Positions 57,247-64,000 of a DNA stretch of 64,000 nucleotides are shown here, piece by piece (the stretch's first letter is position 1; the number at the start of each line of letters is the position of its first letter). The stretch covers positions 124,001-188,000 of the forward strand of contig NZ_NBZW01000002.1 in NCBI RefSeq assembly GCF_002379085.1. The letters run 5' to 3'. Origin of the DNA: Polaromonas sp. AET17H-212 (GTDB lineage Bacteria; Pseudomonadota; Gammaproteobacteria; Burkholderiales; Burkholderiaceae_C). Under the pieces are notes generated by a model that did not search any database, was not told where the DNA came from, and saw nothing but the letters and a program-made list of their open reading frames with translations. A program made the position numbers and the translations under genes.

Positions 57247-58254
57247 ATGGATTCACTGACCCAGATTGCCCTTGGTTCGGCCGTGAGCGTGGCCGTCATG
57301 GGCCGGCGCACCGCCGTGTGGAAGGCCGCGTTGTGGGGCGCAGTGGCCGGCACCTTGCCGGACCTGGACGCCTTCATCGACCACGGCAACGCCATCCTCA
57401 ACATGACGCTGCACCGCGCCGAAAGCCACGCGCTGTTCTACCTCACGCTGGCCGCGCCGCCGCTGGCCTGGCTGGTCTCGCGCCTGCACGGCGAAGGCGC
57501 GCTGTTCAAACGCTGGTGGTTGGCGCTCTGGCTGGCGCTCATCACCCACCCGCTGCTCGACGCCATGACGGTGTACGGCACGCAGCTGCTGCTGCCCTTC
57601 ACCAGCTACCCGTTCGGCGTGGGCAGCGTGTTCATCATCGACCCGCTCTACACCGTGCCGCTGATCGTCGGTGTGGTGGCCGCGCTGCGCCTGCAAAACA
57701 CCCGCGGCCTGCGCTGGAACGCGGCGGCGCTGCTGCTCAGCACGCTCTACCTCGGCTGGAGCGTGCTGGCGCAGCAGCAGGCCACCGCGGTGGCGCGCAG
57801 CTCGCTGCAGGCCGAGGGCATCACCGCCAGTGCGCTGCTGGTGACGCCCGCGCCCTTCAACACCCTGCTGTGGCGCCTGGTGGCCACCACGCCCACGCAG
57901 TATTTTGAAGGCCACTACTCGCTGCTCGACAGTTCGCCGCGCATCACCTGGACCGCGCACGACCGCGGCGCCGACCTGATCACGCTGCACGGCCAGGACC
58001 CGCCGGTGGCGCGCATCGCCGCCTTCAGCCACGGTTTTTTCCGCCTGTCGGAAGCGGGCGGCCGCCTGTTCGTCACCGACCTGCGCATGGGCCAGGAGCC
58101 GGCCTACACCTTCCACTTCGACCTCGGCACCGCCGCCGCCCGCGCCGCGCAAAGCCATGTGCCCACCCTCAACAGTACGCGGCCCGATGTGGCGACGGCT
58201 TTGCCCTGGCTGTGGCGGCGCATGTGGGGCGACCCGCTGCCGCCGCCGCGGTGA
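57247..58254 (+). CDS. YdjM/DUF457-type membrane-bound metal-dependent hydrolase
   Basis: A 335-residue membrane protein starting MDSLTQIALGSAVSVAVMG, a hallmark of this family, with PDLDAFI, HRAESHALFY and THPLLDAMT motifs that place His/Asp ligands near the membrane. About four spans lie in the first 200 residues, and the C-terminal ~140 residues are soluble. The substrate is unknown. The start is clear from the motif. Confidence 0.9.
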   Translation: MDSLTQIALGSAVSVAVMGRRTAVWKAALWGAVAGTLPDLDAFIDHGNAILNMTLHRAESHALFYLTLAAPPLAWLVSRLHGEGALFKRWWLALWLALITHPLLDAMTVYGTQLLLPFTSYPFGVGSVFIIDPLYTVPLIVGVVAALRLQNTRGLRWNAAALLLSTLYLGWSVLAQQQATAVARSSLQAEGITASALLVTPAPFNTLLWRLVATTPTQYFEGHYSLLDSSPRITWTAHDRGADLITLHGQDPPVARIAAFSHGFFRLSEAGGRLFVTDLRMGQEPAYTFHFDLGTAAARAAQSHVPTLNSTRPDVATALPWLWRRMWGDPLPPPR

Positions 58255-58272
58255 GGGCCGGGGGGGGCTGCC

Positions 58273-58331
58273 CTTTACTACTATTTTGATAGCTGCTTGC
58301 GTAGATTTTGATTAGGCTGACGGCCGATTTG
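58273..58331 (+). repeat. Comamonadaceae-type intergenic repeat, copy D
   Basis: TTTACTACTATTTTGATAGC opens the copy, and AGGCTGACGGCC follows ~15 bases after the GCTTGCG part. Same strand as copies B and E. Confidence 0.75.
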
Positions 58332-58428
58332 GTTTGATAAATCAGGCAGAGCCAAATCCGCCGGCGCCTTCGCAGTCATACAGAGGCACAAGCCATCGTC
58401 GAGAATGTGCCCGTAGCGAAACCCATCC

Positions 58429-58941
58429 ATGAGCTTGCCACCCTTGCCCCTCCCGTTACCCATTGCCCAGTTTTCTGCAGCCTGCGCGGCCTTGCCTCTG
58501 GTGTCCATCGACCTGGTGTTGACCAACACCGACGGCCAGCTGTTGCTGGGCCTGCGCAACAACGCGCCGGCCCGCGGCTGGTGGTTCACGCCAGGAGGCC
58601 GGATACGGAAAAACGAACCCCTGGCCCAAGCAAAACGGCGCGTTGCGCACGACGAGCTGGGCTTGCCCGCATCTGCGCTCGAACGCGCCACACTGATGGG
58701 CACCTGGGACCACTTCTATCCGGACAGCGCCTTCGACCCCCAGGTGTCCACCCATTACGTGAACCTGCCGCTGTGGCTGCAGCTGACGCGCGACGAGGAA
58801 AAACATCTCCAGTTGCCGCAGGGCGCCGGCGAACAACATGCCCGGTGGCAGTGGTTCGCGCTGGACCAGGCCGCAACCGACCGGGCGGTGCATGAGTATG
58901 TTCGTGTCTATGCGGCGTGGGTTATGCAGCACCGGCGCTGA
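58429..58941 (+). CDS. GDP-mannose mannosyl hydrolase-like NUDIX enzyme
   Basis: A 170-residue NUDIX protein. The box GGRIRKNEPLAQAKRRVAHD departs from the canonical REUXEE at the Glu positions, which is the known variation of GDP-mannose mannosyl hydrolases. RGWWFTPGGRI and WDHFYPDSAF also fit that group. It hydrolyses GDP-mannose to GDP and mannose. It normally lies in capsule or GDP-sugar clusters, but here it is isolated. Confidence 0.85.
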   Translation: MSLPPLPLPLPIAQFSAACAALPLVSIDLVLTNTDGQLLLGLRNNAPARGWWFTPGGRIRKNEPLAQAKRRVAHDELGLPASALERATLMGTWDHFYPDSAFDPQVSTHYVNLPLWLQLTRDEEKHLQLPQGAGEQHARWQWFALDQAATDRAVHEYVRVYAAWVMQHRR

Positions 58942-59071
58942 CGCCGTGTTTCGGCCGATGTCCGGCTTCGAGCCCGCGCCAGCCCCCTGTTAAGATTAAG
59001 TTTGGGTGTCAGCGCATTCGCGCCATGGCAGGTATGCGTCGGTCGGGCCGCCACGCGGAGTACCTGTGCCC

Positions 59072-60331
59072 ATGCCTTCGACCCCTGAAACCATCCAGCT
59101 GATTGCCGCCGCCATTTTTGCCGTGGCCCTGCTGCATACCTTTGCCGCCAAACAGTTCGAGCGGCTGTCACACCGCTACCCCCGCCACGCCGGGCTCTTT
59201 CACCTGCTTGGCGAGGTCGAGGTCGTCTTCGGCTTCTGGGCCATCGTGCTGGTGCTCAGCATGGCGCTGCTGGTGGGCGGCGGCGACGCCCTGGCATACG
59301 CCGAGTCGCGCAACTACACCGAGCCGCTGTTCGTCTTCGTGGTGATGGTCATCGCGGCGTCACAGCCTGTGTTGCGCGCGGTGATGGCCTCGGTCAACAC
59401 CCTGGCCCATTACATCCCGGTACCGACGCCGATCGCCACCGCCTGGCTGGGCCTGGCCGCAGTGCCGCTGCTCGGCTCGCTGATCACCGAACCCGCGGCC
59501 ATGACCATCGCCGCGCTGATGCTGGCGCCGCAAATCTTCCGCACCGCCGTGCCGGAGGGCGTCAAGTACTTCGCGCTCGGTGTGCTGTTTGTCAACGTGT
59601 CCATCGGCGGCACGCTGACCGCCTACGCGGCACCGCCCGTGCTCATGGTGGCCGCCGCCTGGCAATGGGACAGCGCCTTCATGGCGGCCAACTTCGGCTG
59701 GAAGGCGGCCATCGCCGTGGTGATCAATGCGACCGCCGCCACCTTCGTCATGCGCCGGCACCTGGGCACACCGCCCGCACCCGAGGGTGGGGAAGCGCGC
59801 ATGCCGCTGTCGGTGGTGGCCGTGCACATCGCCCTGCTCGCCGCCGTGGTGCTGATGGCGCATCACCCGGTCGCCTTCCTCGCGATCTTCCTGCTGTTCC
59901 TCGGTTTCACGCAGGCCTATGACCGGCACCAGAGCCCGCTGATCATCAAGGAAGCGCTGCTGGTCGGCTTCTTCCTGGCCGGGCTGGTGGTGCTGGGCGG
60001 CATGCAGGCCTGGTGGCTGCAGCCGATTGTGGCCAGCCTGCAGCCGCTGGCGCTGTTCATGGGCGCGCTCGGCCTGACCGCCATCACCGACAATGCGGCG
60101 CTGACCTACCTGGGCTCGCTGATCGCCGGCATCTCCGACGAGTCCAAGTACATGCTGGTGGCGGGCGCAGTGGCCGGCGGTGGGCTCACCGTGATCGCCA
60201 ACGCGCCGAACCCGGCCGGCGTGGCACTGCTCAAACGCGGCTTTGCCGACGAGACCGTGGGCGCCGGCGGGCTGCTGCTGGGCGCCCTGGGGCCTACCGC
60301 GGTGGCTGCGGCGGCTTTTCTGTTTCTGTAG
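59072..60331 (+). CDS. putative sodium/proton antiporter (membrane protein)
   Basis: A 419-residue polytopic protein with about 11 spans and the internal SLITEPAAMTIAALMLAPQIF and LTAITDNAALTYLGSLI motifs, typical of proteins listed as putative Na+/H+ antiporter. The two acidic motifs in the membrane (TEPAA and TDNAA) are plausible ion sites. ATG 59072 is the first codon before the first span; upstream in-frame codons would add a basic tail. Direct function is not shown. Confidence 0.85.
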   Translation: MPSTPETIQLIAAAIFAVALLHTFAAKQFERLSHRYPRHAGLFHLLGEVEVVFGFWAIVLVLSMALLVGGGDALAYAESRNYTEPLFVFVVMVIAASQPVLRAVMASVNTLAHYIPVPTPIATAWLGLAAVPLLGSLITEPAAMTIAALMLAPQIFRTAVPEGVKYFALGVLFVNVSIGGTLTAYAAPPVLMVAAAWQWDSAFMAANFGWKAAIAVVINATAATFVMRRHLGTPPAPEGGEARMPLSVVAVHIALLAAVVLMAHHPVAFLAIFLLFLGFTQAYDRHQSPLIIKEALLVGFFLAGLVVLGGMQAWWLQPIVASLQPLALFMGALGLTAITDNAALTYLGSLIAGISDESKYMLVAGAVAGGGLTVIANAPNPAGVALLKRGFADETVGAGGLLLGALGPTAVAAAAFLFL

Positions 60332-60352
60332 CGGGGCAGGGCGGGGCTGCCA

Positions 60353-60410
60353 GTTGCTAACTTATTGATAGCTGCTGGTGACCATTAGATATGGGATGGA
60401 TGCCTATTTG
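60353..60410 (+). repeat. Comamonadaceae-type intergenic repeat, copy E
   Basis: GTTGCTAACTTATTGATAGC followed by TGCTGGTGACC and ATGGGATGGATGCC. More diverged than copies B and D. Confidence 0.65.
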
Positions 60411-60488
60411 GTTCATGGAGAAGCCCGAGGAACCACTCCCGAGTTATGGGGTGTGAGCCCGGCAAGACCGTCAGACTGCCGAAATAGT

Positions 60489-60533
60489 GTAGTTACAAAA
60501 AATCCTTGTAATTAGAATAAACGTAACTACAAT
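60489..60533 (+). promoter_or_regulatory. brnTA promoter with inverted-repeat operator
   Basis: GTAGTTAC (60489-60496) and GTAACTAC (60523-60530) form an inverted repeat around an AT-rich core. TTGTAA (60506-60511) and TACAAT (60528-60533) are spaced 16 bp. TACAAT lies only 5 bases before the brnT ATG and no SD is seen, so the mRNA may be leaderless. BrnA would be expected to bind the repeat. Confidence 0.6.
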
Positions 60534-60538
60534 AAGCT

Positions 60539-60817
60539 ATGAATGTGACGTTCGACCCAGCCAAGGATGCCGCGAATCTGGCAAAACATGGCTTGTCATT
60601 GCTGGACGCCGTGGGCTTTGAATGGGAAACCGCCGTGGTATGGCCTGACCAGCGCCGCGTGTATGACGAGGCCCGCATGGTGGCGCTGGGCTATATCGGC
60701 TTGCGCATCATGGTCGTGGTGTTGGTTGACCGCCCGCCCGAGTCGCCCACAGAGCGGCGCATCATCAGCTTGAGAAAAGCCAACACACGCGAGGTGAAAC
60801 GTTATGCCGAAACTTAA
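60539..60817 (+). CDS. brnT: BrnT-family ribonuclease toxin
   Basis: A 92-residue BrnT protein with the start TFDPAKDAANLAKHGLSL, the central RVYDEARMVALGYIGLRIMVVV strand region and C-terminal RRIISLRKANTREVKRY. BrnT is a RelE-fold endoribonuclease; the conserved Arg/Lys residues near the end are consistent with activity. It overlaps brnA by 14 bases. Local composition is less GC-rich than the core genes, as expected for an acquired module. Confidence 0.93.
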   Translation: MNVTFDPAKDAANLAKHGLSLLDAVGFEWETAVVWPDQRRVYDEARMVALGYIGLRIMVVVLVDRPPESPTERRIISLRKANTREVKRYAET

Positions 60818-61085
60818 AACCGGAACCATCCTTCCCAACCCTGCGGAGGACGCCGCCATCACGGCCGCTGCCTTGGCAGACCCCGATGCCGTCCCCTTCA
60901 CGGATGCCGAATGGCTGCAAGCCAAGCCGCTGGTGCGTCGCGGCCGCCCGCTGGGCAGTGGCAGCAAGACCCAGGTCACCCTGCGCCTGGACGTGGAGGT
61001 GGTGGAAAAATTCAGGGCAACGGGCGAGGGCTGGCAAACCCGCATCAATGATGCCCTGAAAAGCTGGGTGCGGACGCACGTGTGA
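60804..61085 (+). CDS. brnA: BrnA-family antitoxin
   Basis: A 93-residue antitoxin. The C-terminal half, QVTLRLDVEVVEKFRATGEG and WQTRINDALKSWV, is the ribbon-helix-helix DNA-binding part typical of BrnA; the N-terminal half would bind BrnT. The start lies within the last codons of brnT (14-bp overlap), giving coupled expression in toxin-first order, as usual for brnTA. Confidence 0.92.
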   Translation: MPKLKTGTILPNPAEDAAITAAALADPDAVPFTDAEWLQAKPLVRRGRPLGSGSKTQVTLRLDVEVVEKFRATGEGWQTRINDALKSWVRTHV

Positions 61086-61212
61086 AATGCCGTCCAGCCT
61101 CAGCGCGCCAGGGCTGGACGCCCTATGCGCACCTGGCGCCGAAAGGGCTCCAAGTCGCTGCCAGTCAATTAGACTTATTCATGACTACCGCAGATGATTG
61201 GAACCAACAACA

Positions 61213-61812
61213 ATGAGCAAGCCACCTTCCACCAATGTCGATCCTTCGTTACTCATTTCGAAGGTACTTGAAAACTTAGGCGGCAAAGACAAGGCTTGGG
61301 CGATCATCGATGCTGACTACAGAGAAACTCAATTGCGTTGGAGGCAAGACGTTGAAGTCCTTGGTCGTATTCTTCGTTCGCACCTTTATCTTGAGCAATA
61401 CCTTACCGACTATTTAGAAAGAGCGACTCCCAACTTGGCGATACGAAAAGCTGCTCTTCGCTTTTCTCAAAAGTTGGACCTAATAAGTTCACTGCCTCAG
61501 TTTGCTGAAATCATCGCTGGAATAAAGCACCTAAATGTCATAAGAAATCGCCTCGCTCACCGACTTTCTGCGAAAGTTACGCAGGCGGACGCCGAAATCT
61601 TTCTTCAAGCAAGCCTGTTTGTTGCTTTGAGGAGCGAGGGCGCCAAACCTCACGAGGCCAGCCAGGAGCCCCTTGATGTTTTGGAGGGCTTTGCTCAATA
61701 TGCAAGCACATGCTTGAGTCATGAGTTCAGCCCGTTCTCCGTGGCGCATTCGGCGGCGCTGAAGTCTATTGGTGAAAACGATAAAGTGCAATTGCCAACT
61801 AAAGGTACGTAG
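61213..61812 (+). CDS. hypothetical protein with a HEPN-like RX4H motif
   Basis: A 199-residue helical protein, clearly richer in A+T than its neighbours, which suggests recent transfer. I do not recognise the family. It contains HLNVIRNRLAHRLS, in which R-N-x3-H matches the catalytic RX4H pattern of HEPN ribonucleases, within a helical context (HLYLEQYLTDYLERA...). HEPN proteins often serve in toxin-antitoxin and anti-phage defence. ATG 61213 is used; an upstream TTG at 61198 is possible. It lies between brnTA and a tRNA-Thr attachment site. The motif match is a lead, not proof. Confidence 0.6.
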   Translation: MSKPPSTNVDPSLLISKVLENLGGKDKAWAIIDADYRETQLRWRQDVEVLGRILRSHLYLEQYLTDYLERATPNLAIRKAALRFSQKLDLISSLPQFAEIIAGIKHLNVIRNRLAHRLSAKVTQADAEIFLQASLFVALRSEGAKPHEASQEPLDVLEGFAQYASTCLSHEFSPFSVAHSAALKSIGENDKVQLPTKGT

Positions 61813-61849
61813 GCATCGGAATCGGTTTGGGTTGCGCGTTAGCCAAATG

Positions 61850-61879
61850 AAAAAGCCCCTAACCATGACAGCTAGGGGC
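61850..61879 (-). terminator. intrinsic terminator of the displaced tRNA-Thr 3' end
   Basis: On the minus strand GCCCCTA and TAGGGGC pair around an 11-base loop and are followed by TTTTT. It stands just beyond the tRNA fragment and is its native terminator. Confidence 0.85.
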
Positions 61880-61887
61880 GTTTCATT

Positions 61888-61932
61888 TGGTGCCGGAGAG
61901 ATGAATCGAACACCCGACCTTCTCATTACGAA
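61888..61932 (-). other. attachment site: 3' fragment of tRNA-Thr(CGU)
   Basis: The minus strand holds, in order, an anticodon loop TTCGTAA with anticodon CGT, the 3' half of the anticodon stem, a five-base variable loop, a T arm with TTCGATT, the acceptor strand CTCCGGC, A and CCA. The 5' side of the anticodon stem does not pair with what follows, so the tRNA-like sequence stops exactly at the loop. This is the 45-nt part typically duplicated when a tyrosine integrase uses a tRNA gene. The full tRNA is expected to the right, beyond the window. Confidence 0.85.
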
Positions 61933-62017
61933 CGGCTCCTAAACTGTCCTCGCCTTTGAGGTCACAACGCGTAATTCCATTTGTTTGCTGTCATCGAGCA
62001 ACACTGGAGTTACGAGA

Positions 62018-62194
62018 ATGAGAGTCAAATTTCTTTGGGGTATGGGGGCCTGCCCCCATGTAAGCGAAGCGAAGCTGAACCCGAATGGAGGTGCTGGCGC
62101 TGTGACGTTTTCCGTCGCGGGCGCATTGGTCGCACCGGGTTGGCATGTGCCGCGCCTTGAAAAGCAAACGGCTGTTCACCAGGTGCGGGCATGA
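62018..62194 (+). CDS. possible small protein in the integrative element
   Basis: A 58-codon frame from ATG 62018 with GGAG 10 bases upstream, whose stop overlaps the next start (ATGA). The 18-bp hairpin at 62042-62059 lies inside it, and the protein shows no recognisable feature, so it may not be coding. Confidence 0.3.
   Translation: MRVKFLWGMGACPHVSEAKLNPNGGAGAVTFSVAGALVAPGWHVPRLEKQTAVHQVRA
62042..62059. other. perfect hairpin ATGGGGGC-CT-GCCCCCAT
   Basis: An 8-bp perfect stem with a 2-base loop and no T-run. It could be a replication-related hairpin of the element. Confidence 0.55.
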
Positions 62195-62409
62195 AGCAGA
62201 AGCCGACCATACCTCTACCTGCTGGCCTCGCGCAGCCATACGTGATGGGGATCGCAGACAAGCTGTCTGATGATCCGATGCTTCGCCAGTTGCTCGGGTC
62301 ACGCTTCAAAGTCATTGTCAATTACGACACTTCCGCCAAGCGTGTGACCTACTCGTTTCGCTCTCCTGAGGACAACGAACCAGACGACGCCGACGCTAAG
62401 GCCGTGTGA
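62191..62409 (+). CDS. small hypothetical protein of the integrative element
   Basis: A 72-residue acidic-tailed protein (ends EDNEPDDADAKAV) with no recognised domain. Its start overlaps the preceding short frame, and the rep gene follows after 215 bp. Small accessory or excisionase-like proteins occur here in comparable elements, but no helix-turn-helix is obvious. Confidence 0.5.
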   Translation: MKQKPTIPLPAGLAQPYVMGIADKLSDDPMLRQLLGSRFKVIVNYDTSAKRVTYSFRSPEDNEPDDADAKAV

Positions 62410-62424
62410 ATTAGCAACACCGCC

Positions 62425-62454
62425 TTGACGGTGCATGAGCGGTTCGCATAGCAT
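62425..62454 (+). promoter_or_regulatory. possible rep promoter
   Basis: TTGACG (62425-62430) and TAGCAT (62449-62454) with an 18-bp spacer, reading toward rep. Confidence 0.4.
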
Positions 62455-62554
62455 TGGGGTGCAAATAACGGGTCTGGCGTCCCGGTCACAAAAACGTCCG
62501 CCGCGTCATTTCCTCGTTGGGTCTTAGTGCCTGAGGCCGGCAACAGCACCGAAT

Positions 62555-62601
62555 GCTTTTGCGAATCCCTTCAACCGGGTTCGCTGCTGCATTGCAAAAG
62601 C
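62555..62601. other. nested inverted repeats upstream of rep (candidate replication origin)
   Basis: GCTTTTGC (62555-62562) pairs with GCAAAAGC (62594-62601). Inside, GCGAATCC pairs with GGGTTCGC (one G-T pair). The cruciform sits 24 bp before the rep start. Confidence 0.5.
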
Positions 62602-62624
62602 GAACCCAAGAATCTGGAGTTCGC

Positions 62625-63764
62625 ATGTTTGATTCAAATTCCCAAAATCCTGACAGTAGGCAAAGCTGCGCCATCGGCGGAGGGGGCCCGCTCTGCGGGG
62701 ACTCCGCCGATGTGCAGCGCCTGCCCCGTGTAGTAACCACGGGGAGAAAGGTCAAGAAGCCGGTAGCTGTGGATGACGAAACCGGAGAGGCTGTTGAAAT
62801 CTTCGCTACTGGTCGAGGCATCAGTGTTACTCGGCATCTGGCAACGGTAGAGTCAGTCTCAAAGTCCATGGCGCTTATCGACGCTGTTGCTTTTTCTGTC
62901 GTGCCGCCTGACGAAAAATCGTATGTGTGGGTGCTGCAGGAGATGGCGCAGTTCCTCGACCTGGGCTCTGTTGAGCAACGCAAAGGCCTGTTCGGCTTTC
63001 AGCACTCGGCACGGTTTGGCGATGGCGCTGGAATGATTGCATGGGGCGGTGACAGCCAGCGAGGGCGCGTCTATTTCAGCCTCATGGGCAAGGGCTGCTC
63101 GATGCTCCAGGACTGGCCTGCATTCGCGGTATGGCTCGAAGCGCATAAGGCAGTTATCAAGCGCGCTGACGTTGCCTATGACGACATGGAGGGGGCGCTC
63201 GTCAGCATCGCGTGGGCTGTCGACCAGTATCGGGGGGAAGGCTTCAATGCTGGAGGCCGTAAACCGACGCATACGCTGTTTGGCGACTGGCTGGAGGGGG
63301 AGGCGTCCACCAAGGGTCGAACGCTCGGCATAGGCAACCGGAGCAGCGGCAAATATGCGCGCATCTACGAGAAAGGAAAGCAGCTCGGCGAAGCCTCCAG
63401 CCCATGGACGCGCATCGAGGTCGAGTGGCGTGCGCAGGACCGGTACATTCCTTACGATGTACTCACGCGTCCGGGTCACTATCTGGCGGGCGCTTATCCC
63501 TGCCTTGCCTTCCTCACCGAGGAGCAATCTGTCATCAAGACGATTGCCAAGGGTGGGCAGATCGCCTATGACACGGCAGTTGAAAACGCAAAGCGTCATT
63601 GCGGAAAAACCATCAACCTGATGCTTGACGTTCTCGGCGGTGATTTCGCGGGGGTTGTCGAGAGCCTGCGTCGTCCGGGCTATCCTGCGCGCATTGACGC
63701 CTACAGCTATCACGTCAAACAGAATCCGACGATGCTTGATCGGGAATTGGCGGTGACGTCATGA
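62625..63764 (+). CDS. Rep_trans/RstA-like replication initiation protein
   Basis: A 379-residue protein resembling Rep_trans (PF02486) initiators such as RstA of CTX-type filamentous phage and rolling-circle plasmid Reps. Visible features are KRADVAYDD (acidic metal-binding region), YARIYEKGKQLGE (candidate Tyr-containing active segment) and SPWTRIEVEWRAQDRYIP. ATG 62625 is preceded by GGAG; ATG 62553 would extend it through the cruciform. Its stop overlaps the integrase start by 4 bases. It probably nicks an origin near 62555-62601 and replicates the excised element. Confidence 0.85.
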   Translation: MFDSNSQNPDSRQSCAIGGGGPLCGDSADVQRLPRVVTTGRKVKKPVAVDDETGEAVEIFATGRGISVTRHLATVESVSKSMALIDAVAFSVVPPDEKSYVWVLQEMAQFLDLGSVEQRKGLFGFQHSARFGDGAGMIAWGGDSQRGRVYFSLMGKGCSMLQDWPAFAVWLEAHKAVIKRADVAYDDMEGALVSIAWAVDQYRGEGFNAGGRKPTHTLFGDWLEGEASTKGRTLGIGNRSSGKYARIYEKGKQLGEASSPWTRIEVEWRAQDRYIPYDVLTRPGHYLAGAYPCLAFLTEEQSVIKTIAKGGQIAYDTAVENAKRHCGKTINLMLDVLGGDFAGVVESLRRPGYPARIDAYSYHVKQNPTMLDRELAVTS

Positions 63765-64000
63765 CCCTCTACAAGCGGGAAAAATACTGGTGGGTCAAGT
63801 TCGCGCCGATCAAGGGTGAGCTAAAGCCGTTTTTCAAAAGCACCGGGACAGCCGTCAAGCGCGATGCGCAGAAGTACCACGACAAACTCATGGCCGAACG
63901 GTGGGAACAGGACAAGCTCGGGGTCAAGCCGTGCCACACATGGGACGAAGCTGCCGCCAAGTTCCTGGAGGAAACCAGCCACAAGCGCACGCATGAATGG
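63761..64000 (+). CDS. tyrosine integrase, N-terminal part (runs off the window)
   Basis: The first 80 residues are visible: MTLYKREKYWWVKFAPIKG resembles the N-terminal arm-binding domain of phage-type tyrosine recombinases, and HTWDEAAAKFLEET the start of the core-binding (SAM-like) domain. The catalytic R-H-R-Y part lies outside. The start overlaps the rep stop (ATGA), an uncommon coupling of replication and integration genes. Confidence 0.85.
   Translation, partial: MTLYKREKYWWVKFAPIKGELKPFFKSTGTAVKRDAQKYHDKLMAERWEQDKLGVKPCHTWDEAAAKFLEETSHKRTHEW

Larger units (their letters stand above)
61888..64000 (+). mobile_element. left part of a small integrative element in tRNA-Thr(CGU)
   Basis: The element begins at the tRNA fragment and continues to the window edge. 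It contains a hairpin, one or two small genes, a cruciform-rich region, a Rep_trans replication gene and a translationally coupled integrase gene pointing toward the predicted intact tRNA. The right end is not visible. Confidence 0.75.

Overview
The window is GC-rich chromosomal DNA from a betaproteobacterium, most likely a member of the Comamonadaceae (Rhodoferax/Polaromonas/Acidovorax-like). The evidence is a cbb3-oxidase maturation gene (ccoG/ccoH), PHA synthase plus phasin, a BigR-controlled sulfide operon, and several copies of an intergenic repeat that contains a 'ctattgatag'-type core and is familiar from this family.

Layout. 1-777: tail of a cbb3 oxidase maturation cluster. 814-9345: stress and low-oxygen signalling genes (phosphoribosyltransferase, universal stress proteins, an intact IS4-family insertion with a 9-bp target duplication, a PAS histidine kinase/NarL-type regulator pair, a stand-alone receiver, an Fe-S Fnr regulator, CbpA/CbpM). 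9358-19469: sulfide/persulfide detoxification (BigR repressor, persulfide dioxygenase Blh, an RND efflux pair, type I sulfide:quinone oxidoreductase, DUF2892, OsmC, DUF3422, rhodanese). 19493-24812: a minus-strand five-gene operon (AMP/thymidine-phosphorylase-like enzyme, PRPP synthase, NAD(P)H-quinone-oxidoreductase-like flavoprotein, DASS anion transporter, SagB-type nitroreductase). 25292-46334: a second stress block (second GroEL, kinase-like/P-loop fusion, flavodoxin, a BON-Hsp20-ABC exporter operon, zinc alcohol dehydrogenase, PHA synthase, phasin, DksA-like protein, ADP-forming acyl-CoA synthetase fused to GNAT, third Usp, second Fnr, HemN, TauE-like membrane protein, beta-CASP RNase). 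46411-60331: ordinary housekeeping genes. 60539-64000: accessory DNA with a BrnT/BrnA toxin-antitoxin pair, a HEPN-like gene, and the left end of a small integrative element inserted in tRNA-Thr(CGU), carrying a Rep_trans replication protein coupled to a tyrosine integrase.

The main unifying signal is regulatory. At least nine sites resembling the FNR/ANR box (TTGAY-N4-RTCAA) lie upstream of stress genes. In most of them the box centre is 28-30 bp from a recognisable -10 hexamer, the geometry of class II FNR activation. Two predicted transcripts start exactly on the ATG (leaderless). One site sits on the predicted start point of the second fnr gene, which suggests negative autoregulation. I read 1.5-46 kb as a low-oxygen survival regulon: chaperones, universal stress proteins, heme synthesis without oxygen, PHA storage, acetyl-CoA/ATP metabolism and nucleotide salvage, interrupted by the BigR-controlled sulfide operon.
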